From the NCBI GenBank assembly GCA_003243455.1, contig QFQS01000001.1:1984001-2048000 (forward strand): a stretch of 64,000 bases of DNA, read 5' to 3'. This stretch comes from Cereibacter sphaeroides. GTDB lineage: Bacteria; Pseudomonadota; Alphaproteobacteria; Rhodobacterales; Rhodobacteraceae. Below are positions 51,176 to 60,089 of this stretch, piece by piece. The notes below the pieces were generated by a model. That model saw nothing but the letters and a program-made list of their open reading frames with translations. It was not told the origin of the DNA and did no database searches. A program made the translations under genes and the position numbers. How positions within the stretch are numbered: position 1 is the first letter of the stretch; every line of letters starts with the position of its first letter.

Positions 51176-52598
51176 TGGCTACCCTCACCGCTGTAGGCAG
51201 TTCGACCTGGATCACCGTCTCTCCATCCTGATGAGCGTGCGTGATCCGCCCACCCAGTCCCGCCACCAGGTCGCGCACCAGTCGCAGACCCACCCCGCCC
51301 CCCAAAGGCAGTGGCACGGCCCCCATCAGACGTTGCAGATCGGCCTCCGACAGACCGGGGCCACTGTCTCGGATCGCCAGTGACAGCCCACCCCCGCCGT
51401 TCTTTACCGTCATTCCGACCTGCCCGCCGGGTCCTGCCGCGGCACCTGCGTTCAGAAGCAGGTTCAGCGCCACTTGCCTCACCGGGGCGGCGGGAAGCGG
51501 CGACAGGGCTTCCGGCCTGGCGGAAATCTCCCACGCCAGCACTTGCCCGCGCTGCTGAGTTTCTGGCTCGAAAAGGAGGCGGAGGTCTTCGAAGTCTTCC
51601 AAACTCAGCGGTTGCCCTGCCCTGTCCAGCCGGTTCTGGTCGAGAATCGCGCGCGTCACCTCGCGCAGATGGTTAAGGCCTCGCAGCATGAGATCGGCCG
51701 ATTGCCGCACGACTTCGGGACGGTCGGCATAGGCCCGCGCGGTATCGGCCGCATTCAGCAGGCCACCAAGCGGATTGTTCACCTCATGCGCCAGCGACGA
51801 CGAAAGCCGCCCCAGACTGACGAACCGCTCGCGCTCGGCCAGGCGCCGCTCGGCCTCGGCCCGTGCATCCACCGCAGTCGTCATCCGGTTGTAGGTGGCG
51901 ATCAGCCGCGCCAGACCGGGGTCGCCGCGCGGAATGTCCGTGTCCGGGATCGGCCGGGGTGCACCACCCGCATCGTCCATTGCTTGCACCAGCCTTCCCA
52001 CGGGGCGCAACAGCCGCGCCACCACCAGCCAGCCGGCAAAGGTCAGTGCCGCCGTGGCCAGCGTATTGCCCAACAAGAGCCACAGCACGGCCTGTGTCCG
52101 TTCTGCGAGCAGATCGGTGACATCCAGTTCGGTCATGATGCGCCCGACGTCGCGCCCCTGATAGCGCAATGGTGACAGAACCCGCAGCACAGGGTCGCCC
52201 GACATTCGCACGGCATCGGGGGCCACCGCGCCCGCCTCAAACGGCGCCATGTCCGCATCCACCGGGGCGGCCCTCGGGTCGGTTGCGGCCAGCACACGCC
52301 CCCGGTCATCGGCCACGATCGTCAAGAGCAACCGCTGCCCGTCATACCCGGTGCTGGCCCGGTCCAGAATGTCATAGACTTCCCAGACATCCTGCCGCAC
52401 GACATAGGGGCCAAGCGCCACCGAAAGCCCCTCGACGTGCAGGCGCGCCGTCTCCCGCAGCCGCGCGTCCTGCACCCGGCCAAGTGCAGATAGCACGCCC
52501 TGGCTTGCGACCAAACCGAGCAAGACCATCAATGCGGCCGTCACGAGTGGCACCCTCACCGTGACCGGCAGGTCGCGAAACTGCGAAAACCGGGTCAT
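51168..52598 (-). CDS. aioS: arsenite-responsive sensor histidine kinase
   Basis: This 476-aa membrane kinase has a helix at ~13-35, a periplasmic sensor domain (~36-165), a second helix (~170-190), a HAMP region, the HisKA box SLAHEVNNPLGG (His ~270), and a HATPase domain with an N box (LLLNAG) and GxG motifs (DSGPGLS, GGGVGLRLV). It relays the AioX-arsenite signal to AioR. It overlaps aioX upstream by 4 bp. The sensor domain looks intact. Confidence 0.9.
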   Translation of the reverse strand: MTRFSQFRDLPVTVRVPLVTAALMVLLGLVASQGVLSALGRVQDARLRETARLHVEGLSVALGPYVVRQDVWEVYDILDRASTGYDGQRLLLTIVADDRGRVLAATDPRAAPVDADMAPFEAGAVAPDAVRMSGDPVLRVLSPLRYQGRDVGRIMTELDVTDLLAERTQAVLWLLLGNTLATAALTFAGWLVVARLLRPVGRLVQAMDDAGGAPRPIPDTDIPRGDPGLARLIATYNRMTTAVDARAEAERRLAERERFVSLGRLSSSLAHEVNNPLGGLLNAADTARAYADRPEVVRQSADLMLRGLNHLREVTRAILDQNRLDRAGQPLSLEDFEDLRLLFEPETQQRGQVLAWEISARPEALSPLPAAPVRQVALNLLLNAGAAAGPGGQVGMTVKNGGGGLSLAIRDSGPGLSEADLQRLMGAVPLPLGGGVGLRLVRDLVAGLGGRITHAHQDGETVIQVELPTAVRVANA

Positions 52599-53443
52599 TC
52601 CCCTTCCATGATCGCGATCCGCGCCGCGATCCCATCGTAAAGTGAGGTTTGGGCAGTCACGACCGCGTCGAGCGACAGAAGGCGCAGGGCCTCGCGCCCC
52701 ACGTCACCATCCGCCAGATTCAGAAGGGCTGCCGCACAGGAGACGACTCTGGGTTCAGTAATCCGGTCGGCAAGCGCGACGAAGGGCGGGAAACCCAGCC
52801 ATTCGGAACGTCCGATCACCCGTGTTCTGGCCGTCAGATCAGGTTCGGCGACGTTGAGCGCCTCCCAGACATATCCGTCGACACTTCCCGACCGCGTCAG
52901 ACCGCCCGCTACGGCCCGTACGACATTCCGGTGTCCATACGTGAAGATGGTGCGACTGAAGAACGTATCCGGCGTTGTGTTTTGTCGAGCCAGGTCCGAG
53001 GCAGTGACAAGGAAGCCCGAATTGCTGTCAGGGTCCGAAAAGGCGTGAGCGCCGCCACGCAGGTCGGCCAGACCGGTGGCGGTATCGTCTGCCCCAACGA
53101 TCAGATAGGATTGATAGAGGGGTCGACCCCGCCAGACTGGCACACCCAGAAGCGCCAGAGCATCGCGGTGCTGCAGAAAAGGATAGCCACAGGTCCAGGC
53201 CGCATCGACCGACCCATCCAACAGCGCGCCTGTGATTTCCTGGTAGGTCCGGCGCTGGACGAGTTCGACGTCCCGACCGGTGCCCTGGGCCAACGCGGAC
53301 TGCAAGCCCGAGATCACGGCTGCATCGTTGTCGAGAAACACCGGCGTCAGGGCGAACCTCAGCCCTGTTTGGGACTGTGCATGCACAGCCGGGGCGGCCA
53401 AGACAACCGCTCCCGCAAGAAATGTTCGGCGCGTACAGATCAT
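52595..53443 (-). CDS. aioX: periplasmic arsenite-binding protein
   Basis: This 282-aa PhnD-type periplasmic binding protein has a signal peptide (CTRRTFLAGAVVLAAPAVHA, Tat-like) and Cys85 in AAWTCGYPFL, the position where AioX proteins carry the cysteine needed for arsenite sensing. It binds arsenite and stimulates AioS. It is the first gene of the aioXSR-BA row and lies 76 bp downstream of the disrupted arsH. Confidence 0.9.
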   Translation of the reverse strand: MICTRRTFLAGAVVLAAPAVHAQSQTGLRFALTPVFLDNDAAVISGLQSALAQGTGRDVELVQRRTYQEITGALLDGSVDAAWTCGYPFLQHRDALALLGVPVWRGRPLYQSYLIVGADDTATGLADLRGGAHAFSDPDSNSGFLVTASDLARQNTTPDTFFSRTIFTYGHRNVVRAVAGGLTRSGSVDGYVWEALNVAEPDLTARTRVIGRSEWLGFPPFVALADRITEPRVVSCAAALLNLADGDVGREALRLLSLDAVVTAQTSLYDGIAARIAIMEGE

Positions 53444-53519
53444 CCTTTCTGCCTCCCTCCAAACTGACGCTACCCTCCAGAGAGTGTTCGCGGCAATGAC
53501 TGTAGTCGATCAGTCCGGC

Positions 53520-54220
53520 TTAAGTCGCGGCTGGGAGATTGACACGCTGCATCAGATTTTCCGCTGTCTCCTTGCGTTCGGAATACCGATCCACAAGGTA
53601 ATCGGAACGGTCGCGGATCAGCAGGGTGAACTTGACCAACTCTTCCATCACATTGACGATCCGGTCATAAAGCGGCGACGGCCGCATGCGACCCGACTCG
53701 TCGAACTCCTGAAACGCCTTCGGGATAGATGACTGGTTCGGGATCGTGATCAACCGCATCAGCGCCCCAGAAGCCGCATCTGGCTGCGATCCGCCGGACA
53801 CCTGCATGACCGCAAGGGCTTGCCTTGTATCGGCCGCACCGCCCCCACGGACAGCGGGATCCAGTCGACCTGTGCCTTCATGATGCCGGTCATGGAGGCG
53901 TGCCGCTCGGGCGATGACCAGACCATGCCCTCGCACAAGGCGACTAACGACCGCAATTCCTCGGCCTTTGCCATATCGGCATCAGGTTCATCCGGCAGCG
54001 GCAAGCCGGATGGATTGAACAACCTCACCTCAGCCCCGAACCGGTTTAGGATGCGTCCGGCCTCCTTGGCGGCCAGACGGCTGAAGCTGCGCGGGCGGAG
54101 TGAGCCGTAGAGAATCAGGATACGTGGCGGGTGAGTGGACATCGCCGGACTCAGCAGACGCTCAGAGTCTATCGCGGCAAACCTAGCCTCGTCCAACGCA
54201 GGGAAGTCGGAGGGCTGCAT
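53520..54220 (-). pseudogene. arsH: arsH, disrupted by frameshifts
   Basis: The first part (FPALDEARF, RILILYGSLRPRSFSR, VWSSPERHASMTGIMKAQ, GAVRPIQGK) matches ArsH, an NADPH-FMN oxidoreductase that oxidises trivalent organoarsenicals. The frame is then lost. LAVMQVSGGSQ is in a second frame, MRLLGR is back in the first, and MRLITIPNQSSIPKAF to the end is again in the second. About five residues are also missing after SGGSQ. At least three indels are needed, so no complete ArsH can be made. The alternative is clustered sequence error. The ATG at 54220 overlaps nothing. Confidence 0.85.
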
Positions 54221-54222
54221 CG

Positions 54223-55271
54223 TCAGACCCTGCCAGGTGCGGTGGCTGGGAACCAACGGCGACCCAGTCTGAGCGCGACCGGAAACCAGACCGATCAGCA
54301 CGGGCACCTCGACCAACGGACCGATGACGGTGGTAAAGGCCACGGGCGAGGCCAGACCGAAAGTGGCGATGGCAACCGCGATGGCGAGTTCAAAGTTGTT
54401 GCCGGCCGCCGTGAACGCGACCGACGCAGTACGGGGATAGTCGGCGTCGATCAATCGCCAAGGCAAAGCCGATGCCGAAATGGATCAGGAAGTATAAGGC
54501 CAGCGGCACCGCGATGCACAGCGCATCGACCGGCAGGCGCATCACCTCGCCCCCCTTTACTACGAACATCGTCACGATGGTAAACAACAGCGCCACGAGC
54601 GTTATGGGCGCAATGCAAGGCAGGAAACGGGCCTGATACCAGGCCTCGCCGCTCCGGGCGACGAGAATGCGGCGGCTGAGATATCCGGCAGCGAACGGCA
54701 GCCCCAGATAGATCAGGACCGCCTGCGTGATGGTCCAGAAGCCGACGTCGATCACCTGCCCTTCGAGGCCGAGCAGCGGCGGCAGTACGGTCAGGAACAC
54801 CCATGCGTAGGTCGAGAAGAACAGTATCTGGAATACCGAGCTGAACGCCACCAGCGCCGCGCCATACTGCTGGTCGCCACAGGCGAGCCCGTTCCAGACA
54901 AGTACCATGGCGATGCAGCGGGCCAGGCCGATCAGGATCAGGCCAGTCATGTAATCCGGGCTGTCGGACAGAAACAGCACAGCTAGCCCGAACATCAACG
55001 CCGGTCCGATGATCCAGTTCTGAACCAGCGACAGGGCGAGAATCCGGCGGTCCTGAAACACCTTCGGCAGGTCCTCGTACAGCACCTTCGCCAGCGGGGG
55101 ATACATCATCAGGATCAGCCCGGCAGCAATTGGCAAGTTGGTTGTGCCAACTGTCAAATTGTCCAGTGCCCCCGGAAGGGCCGGAAACAGTGTGGTAAGC
55201 AGAACGCCTGCCGCCATGGCGGCAAAGATCCATAACGTCAGCCAGCGGTCCAGAAAAGAAAGGCGCTGCAT
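54223..55271 (-). pseudogene. acr3: ACR3-type arsenite efflux permease, disrupted by frameshifts
   Basis: The first ~270 residues (SFLDRWLTLWIFAAMAAGVL, LARCIAMVLVWNGLACGD) are a typical ACR3 carrier with the conserved cysteine. The frame shifts after IHFGIGFALA; WRLIDADYPRT and FTAAGNNFELAIAVAIATFG continue in another frame. A second shift after VLIGLV moves the expected end (VALRLGRRWFPATAPGRV, stop) to a third frame. Without the second correction the C-terminal part reads into arsH. Two indels are needed. As written, the protein lacks its last helices. Confidence 0.85.
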
Positions 55272-55273
55272 TG

Positions 55274-55715
55274 TCAGCCCCAATTGCGATGCGCTTGCCG
55301 TCAGCGTCAGCCACTGGCTGGTCGTCTTCCTTGGTGAAAGCGTCCCCCTGTGGCGGCGGCAGCTCGATCATGGTTTCCGAAGGCCCGCACAGCCGCGCGC
55401 CCTTGGGCGTCACCTCGACAGGGCTGTTGATCAGGATCGGATACGTCATCATCGTCTCAAGAATCTGCCGACCCGAAAGCGATGGATATCCAAGTCCGGA
55501 CTCAACATTGAGCGTACCGCGTTCCCGCAGCAGATCGCAAAGCAAATGCCCATGCACCCGACCAGCAATAGCACCTCTTCCCGCGATGGCGGAGAATTCA
55601 GATACTCGACAATACCCTTATTCATCCCGGCATTCCGGATCAGGCCCAGAATGTTCCGCGAGGGACTGCAGGCGGGGTTGTGATGCATGCGCACGGGAAT
55701 ACCCAGGCACGTCAT
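55274..55715 (-). pseudogene. arsC: glutaredoxin-type arsenate reductase arsC, disrupted
   Basis: MHHNPACSPSRNILGLIRNAG to SREEVLLLVG is the N-terminal half of ArsC with its active cysteine. The frame is lost after MGIC, and LCDLLRERGT through PILINSPVEVTPKGARLC, FTKEDDQPVADADGKR continues in a second frame. That second frame has no stop at the expected place; a stop (TGA 55276-55274) overlapping the acr3 start lies in the third frame. So two small indels. The start is ATG 55715 or 55688. Confidence 0.8.
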
Positions 55716-55761
55716 CAAACCTTCATTGGACGGGGGAAATTTATTCCTTTATTCAGGAAGT

Positions 55762-56610
55762 ATGGAACAGAATCGCGCGGCTCATGCCTTTGCCACGCTC
55801 GGCCATCCCGGCCGTCTCGCTGTGTTTCGGCTACTCATGCGCTTCGCCCCCCGTGGCGTCCGGCCGACCGAGATCGCCGCGGCACTGGCGCTGAAGCAGA
55901 ACACTCTGTCGCATCATCTGGCCGATCTGACCGCCTCTGGCCTTGTGCAGGTCGAACGGCGGGGCCGGTCCTTGTTCTATTCCGCTGACCTCGACCCCAC
56001 CGAAGACTTGATCGGCTACCTCGCGCTCGATGTCGGCCGCGCCCGCCCCGATCTTCTGGCCCCTCTCCTCGCTGCCCGAAAGGATACCCCCGCAATGCGC
56101 GACACAGATTTCGACGTGCTCTTCATCTGTTCGGGCAACTCCGCCCGCTCGATCTTTGCCGAAGCGCTGCTGCGCGACCTGGGCCGCGGCAAGTTCCAGG
56201 CCTTCTCGGCGGGGACCCGTCCGAATACAGAGCTGAACCCCTTCGCGCTCGAAATCCTGAAGCGCAACGGGCATGACGTATCCGCACTGCGCGCGAAGCA
56301 TCTGTCGGAGTTCCAGCAGCCTGACTCTATCGTTATGGATTTCGTCTTTACCGTCTGCGATACGGCCGCTGCCGAAGAATGCCCGCCATGGCCGGGGCAG
56401 CCGATCACCGGCCACTGGGGGCTGCCTGACCCTGTCAAGGCCATCGGCACCGATGCGGAGAAAGCGTTGGTCTTCGCGCAGACCTACGGCGCCCTGAAAC
56501 AACGGATCTCCGCCTTTGTGGCGCTGCCGTTCGAGTCGTTGAGCCGGATTGCGCTACAAAGCCAGGTCGACCGAATTGCACACGACTCCGCAAGAGAAGA
56601 GAAGGCATGA
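55762..56610 (+). CDS. ArsR regulator fused to LMW-phosphatase-type arsenate reductase
   Basis: This 282-aa fusion has an N-terminal ArsR/SmtB winged helix (~1-95, EIAAALALKQNTLSHHLADL) without the classic ELCVCDL metal site. A C-terminal low-molecular-weight phosphatase-type arsenate reductase follows, with P-loop CSGNSAR (~123-129) and a later cysteine in FTVCDTA. It starts at ATG 55762 with AGGAAG upstream, is divergent from the disrupted arsC, and overlaps the GAPDH gene by 4 bp. It probably represses and serves the gapdh-arsJ operon. Confidence 0.88.
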   Translation: MEQNRAAHAFATLGHPGRLAVFRLLMRFAPRGVRPTEIAAALALKQNTLSHHLADLTASGLVQVERRGRSLFYSADLDPTEDLIGYLALDVGRARPDLLAPLLAARKDTPAMRDTDFDVLFICSGNSARSIFAEALLRDLGRGKFQAFSAGTRPNTELNPFALEILKRNGHDVSALRAKHLSEFQQPDSIVMDFVFTVCDTAAAEECPPWPGQPITGHWGLPDPVKAIGTDAEKALVFAQTYGALKQRISAFVALPFESLSRIALQSQVDRIAHDSAREEKA

Positions 56611-57623
56611 TCTCCATGCCCCGCATCGCACTCAACGGTCTTGGCCGTATCGGCAAGCTTGTCCTGCGCGACCTGATCGACACCGGCATCGACGGCGAGC
56701 TCGTACTGCTGAACGATCCAGTCGGCGATGCCGAGCAACACGCGTTGCTAATGGAGTTCGACTCGGTGCATGGTCGTTGGCGGACCCCGGTTTCCGCAGA
56801 GCCGGGGGGCCTGCGCCTTGATGGCCAGACAATCCGTCTGACGCATGAGAGGTCAATCGAGGCGCTGCCGCTGGCAGAACTCGGCGTCGATCTGGTGATT
56901 GATTGCACCGGCGTCTTCAAGACTGCGGCGAAGATCGCGCCTTACTTTGCGGCAAGAGTGCGCAAGGTCGCGGTCAGTGCGCCGGTCAAGGAGGGCGGGG
57001 CACTGAACCTGGTCTATGGGGTAAACCATCACCTTTACGACGGCTCGCAGCCCCTGGTCACGGCCGCCTCCTGCACCACGAACTGCCTTGCCCCGGTAGT
57101 CAAGGTCATCCACGAAGGGATCGGCATCCGGCACGGGTCGATCACAACGATCCACGATGTGACGAACACGCAGACCATCGTGGACCGGCCTGCCAAGGAC
57201 ATGCGCCGCGCGCGATCGGCTCTGCTGAACCTGATTCCGACGACGACGGGCAGTGCCACAGCAATTACACTGATATACCCTGAGCTTGCAGGTCGGCTGA
57301 ACGGCCATGCGATCCGCGTGCCCTTGCTGAACGCCTCGATCACCGATTGTGTATTCGAGGTCGAGCGTCCGACCTCGGTCGAGGAGGTCAACGCCCTTTT
57401 CCGGACCGCCGCTGAAGGGCCGCTGCAAGGAATACTCGGTTACGAGACTAGGGCGCTGGTGTCGTCGGATTTCCTGAATGATCCGCGATCCTCAATTATC
57501 GACGCGCAATCGACGATGGTGGTGAACGGCACACAGGTGAAAATCTACGCCTGGTACGACAACGAATGGGGCTACGCCTGCCGCCTGGCTGACATCGCGC
57601 GGATGTTGGCGGGAACATTGTGA
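56607..57623 (+). CDS. glyceraldehyde-3-phosphate dehydrogenase of the ArsJ system
   Basis: This 338-aa GAPDH has NAD-binding LNGLGRIGKL, catalytic CTTNC (Cys ~155) with its His partner region, and a C-terminal WYDNEWGYACR. In ars operons this enzyme couples arsenate to glyceraldehyde 3-phosphate, giving 1-arseno-3-phosphoglycerate for export by ArsJ (established pathway). Both gene ends overlap their neighbours by 4 bp, supporting that role over glycolysis. Confidence 0.92.
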   Translation: MISMPRIALNGLGRIGKLVLRDLIDTGIDGELVLLNDPVGDAEQHALLMEFDSVHGRWRTPVSAEPGGLRLDGQTIRLTHERSIEALPLAELGVDLVIDCTGVFKTAAKIAPYFAARVRKVAVSAPVKEGGALNLVYGVNHHLYDGSQPLVTAASCTTNCLAPVVKVIHEGIGIRHGSITTIHDVTNTQTIVDRPAKDMRRARSALLNLIPTTTGSATAITLIYPELAGRLNGHAIRVPLLNASITDCVFEVERPTSVEEVNALFRTAAEGPLQGILGYETRALVSSDFLNDPRSSIIDAQSTMVVNGTQVKIYAWYDNEWGYACRLADIARMLAGTL

Positions 57624-58879
57624 CCTACGTGACCAACCCACAAAATCCGCTGCGCGCCTATGCCGCCGTTACGGCGGCCTACTGGGCCTTCATGCTGTCG
57701 GACGGCGCCCTGCGGATGCTGGTGCTGTTGCACTTCAACAGCCTTGGCTTCACTCCGATCCAGCTTGCCTGGCTGTTCCTGCTATATGAGGTGGCGGGGA
57801 TTGTGACCAACCTTGCCGCCGGATGGCTGGCCGCGCGTTTCGGGCTGGCCGCCACGCTTTACGGCGGGCTGGGTTTGCAGGTTGTCGCGCTTGTGGCCCT
57901 AGCACAGCTCGATCCGTCCTGGACAATCCCTGCCTCGGTCACCTTCGTGATGGCTGTGCAGGGCATGTCGGGCGTGGCGAAGGACCTGGCCAAGATGTCC
58001 TCGAAATCGGCCGTCAAGGTGCTGGCGCCGAAAGAGGACGGTGGCCTGTTCCGCTGGGTGGCGCTGCTGACCGGATCGAAGAATGCGGTCAAGGGGCTGG
58101 GGTTCTTCCTCGGCGCGGCGCTTCTGGCGACGGTAGGTTTCAAGGGGGCGGTCTGGGGTATGGCGGCGGTATTGGCGATCATCCTGATTGCCGTGGTCCT
58201 GTTCCTGCCCGCAGGACTGCCGGGAAGGATGAAAGCGGAAGAAGCCTGGGGCGGTTGGAGGTCGCAGGACGCCCGAGTGAACCGGCTGTCGCTGGCCCGT
58301 CTGTTCCTTTTCGGCGCGCGCGACGTGTGGTTCGTGGTTGGTATCCCGGTCTACTTCCAGTCGGTGCTGTCGGATGGGACGGCAGAGGGACGTCGAGAGG
58401 CTTTCTTCCTGATCGGAAGTTTCCTGGCGCTCTGGATCATCGCCTACGGCTTTGTCCAGGGCATGGCACCCAGGCTGCTGGGCGGGAAGACACAACCGCT
58501 CCAGGCGATCACGCGCCACGCCATACTATGGGCCGGGCTGCTGGTGCCGATCCCCTTCATATTGGTCCTGGCCGCATGGGTCTGGGGAGGCCCCTCGCCC
58601 GTCCTGTCGGCCATTCTTATTGGCGGGCTTCTGATCTTCGGCTTCGTTTTCGCGGTGAACTCATCGGTGCATTCCTATCTGATCCTCGCCTTCGGCGATG
58701 AGGGGCGGATCACCCGCGATGTCGGCTTCTATTACATGGCCAATGCAACTGGGCGCCTTGTCGGCACGTTCCTTTCGGGCGCCAGCTACCAGCTCGGCGG
58801 CCTCCCCCTGTGCCTTGTCACCGCAGGCGTGATGGCGGGGCTCAGTTGGTTGGCGGCGCGGCGGCTGCGGCAGGCGTAG
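57620..58879 (+). CDS. arsJ: organoarsenical efflux permease ArsJ
   Basis: This 419-aa MFS carrier with about twelve helices has ArsJ-typical segments (AYWAFMLSDGALRMLVLLHF, MSGVAKDLAKMSSKSAVK). It exports 1-arseno-3-phosphoglycerate, which then breaks down outside and removes arsenate. The start is GTG 57620, overlapping the GAPDH stop. Its 3' end overlaps the convergent MFS gene by 38 bp. Confidence 0.93.
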   Translation: MTYVTNPQNPLRAYAAVTAAYWAFMLSDGALRMLVLLHFNSLGFTPIQLAWLFLLYEVAGIVTNLAAGWLAARFGLAATLYGGLGLQVVALVALAQLDPSWTIPASVTFVMAVQGMSGVAKDLAKMSSKSAVKVLAPKEDGGLFRWVALLTGSKNAVKGLGFFLGAALLATVGFKGAVWGMAAVLAIILIAVVLFLPAGLPGRMKAEEAWGGWRSQDARVNRLSLARLFLFGARDVWFVVGIPVYFQSVLSDGTAEGRREAFFLIGSFLALWIIAYGFVQGMAPRLLGGKTQPLQAITRHAILWAGLLVPIPFILVLAAWVWGGPSPVLSAILIGGLLIFGFVFAVNSSVHSYLILAFGDEGRITRDVGFYYMANATGRLVGTFLSGASYQLGGLPLCLVTAGVMAGLSWLAARRLRQA

Positions 58880-60089
58880 GAGGGCGGGTCTCGCGGTGCA
58901 GATCAAGCCAGAGCCAGCCGATAACCGCGAACCCCGCCGTCGCGATCCCTATGGTCAGCCCGAGCGTTCTATCGATCCCGATGGCGGCGGTCGACCAGGC
59001 AAACAGAAACGGTGCCGAAGCGCCCAGCACGTTGCGCATAGCCGCAAGCTGTCCAAGCCGTTCGCCCAAACCGCCTGTGCCGAACAGTGAGACCGGCACC
59101 GAGCCGCGGACGATGCTCGACAGCCCGCCGCCCGTACCCATCAGAACGGCGAACGCAAGACCGAGTACGAGTCCGGACCCGGGCAGCAACAGGCAGACCA
59201 TCGCCAAAGGCAGCACTGCGGCCGAGATCAGCGCCACTCCGACCGGATGCAGCCGTCTCCAAAGCGTGGCATCGACGACCCTTATCAGCACCTGCGCCGG
59301 ACCCATCGCCATGGCAACTGCATAAGCCGCATCGCCCTGCCCCCTTGCCAGCAGGATCGGCACCATGTGCACCCCCATGGCCGAGATCGCCATGCCGCTC
59401 AGCGCAAAACCTATGCCGACCAGCCAGAAAGCGCGGCGCGCGGCGGCTCCTGAAATGCGGAACGAAGCATTCCGGAGCGAGCCGGTTTCAGAATCAATAT
59501 CTTGACCGGGGGCTTTGCGCCGAAAGATCCACAGATGTAACGGGAAGGCGACCGCAATGTTGAGTGCCGCAAAGATTGCATAGCTGGCACGCCAGCCCAA
59601 AGCTTCGGCCAACCATCCGGTCAGGGGCCAGAAGAGTGTCGAGGCAAAGCCTGCGATCAGCGTCAGCTTCGTGATCGCAGTTCGGGGATTGCGTGGCGCG
59701 TACCGCGCCAACACGGCGAAAGCCGCATCATAAAGGACGGTGAAGCTGACAATCTCGATCAGGACAATCAGCGCGGCAAAGCTCCAGAACCCCGGCGCCA
59801 ACGCCAGCAGCGCCAGCAGACCAGAGACTGCGGCACTTCCTGCCGCCATGACTGCCGCCGCTCCGTAACGGTCGATCCACCTTCCAAAGCTCGGGGCTGT
59901 GATCCCACCGAGCAGCAGGCCCGCTGACAGGGCACCGAACAGGGCCGATTCCGACACACGGAAATCTGCCGCGATATACGGAGCAAGCACGGCATAGGCG
60001 TAATAGAGTGCGCCGTAGCCGATGATCTGGGTCACCCCGAGGGCGACGATCACCGGTCCGGAGTTGCGATCTGACGTGCTCAACAGCAC
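58842..60089 (-). CDS. MFS transporter in the arsenic cluster
   Basis: This carrier of about 415 aa has twelve predicted helices (from VALGVTQIIGYGALYYAYAV to GFAVIGWLWLDL) and a short Pro/Ala-rich tail. It is unrelated in sequence to ArsJ. The start is GTG 60089 or TTG 60083; both overlap the flavoprotein gene's end, and the much longer open frame upstream is Arg-rich shadow. Translation coupling to the flavoprotein suggests it exports that enzyme's product, possibly a modified arsenical (inference). Confidence 0.8.
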   Translation of the reverse strand: MLLSTSDRNSGPVIVALGVTQIIGYGALYYAYAVLAPYIAADFRVSESALFGALSAGLLLGGITAPSFGRWIDRYGAAAVMAAGSAAVSGLLALLALAPGFWSFAALIVLIEIVSFTVLYDAAFAVLARYAPRNPRTAITKLTLIAGFASTLFWPLTGWLAEALGWRASYAIFAALNIAVAFPLHLWIFRRKAPGQDIDSETGSLRNASFRISGAAARRAFWLVGIGFALSGMAISAMGVHMVPILLARGQGDAAYAVAMAMGPAQVLIRVVDATLWRRLHPVGVALISAAVLPLAMVCLLLPGSGLVLGLAFAVLMGTGGGLSSIVRGSVPVSLFGTGGLGERLGQLAAMRNVLGASAPFLFAWSTAAIGIDRTLGLTIGIATAGFAVIGWLWLDLHRETRPPTPAAAAAPPTN

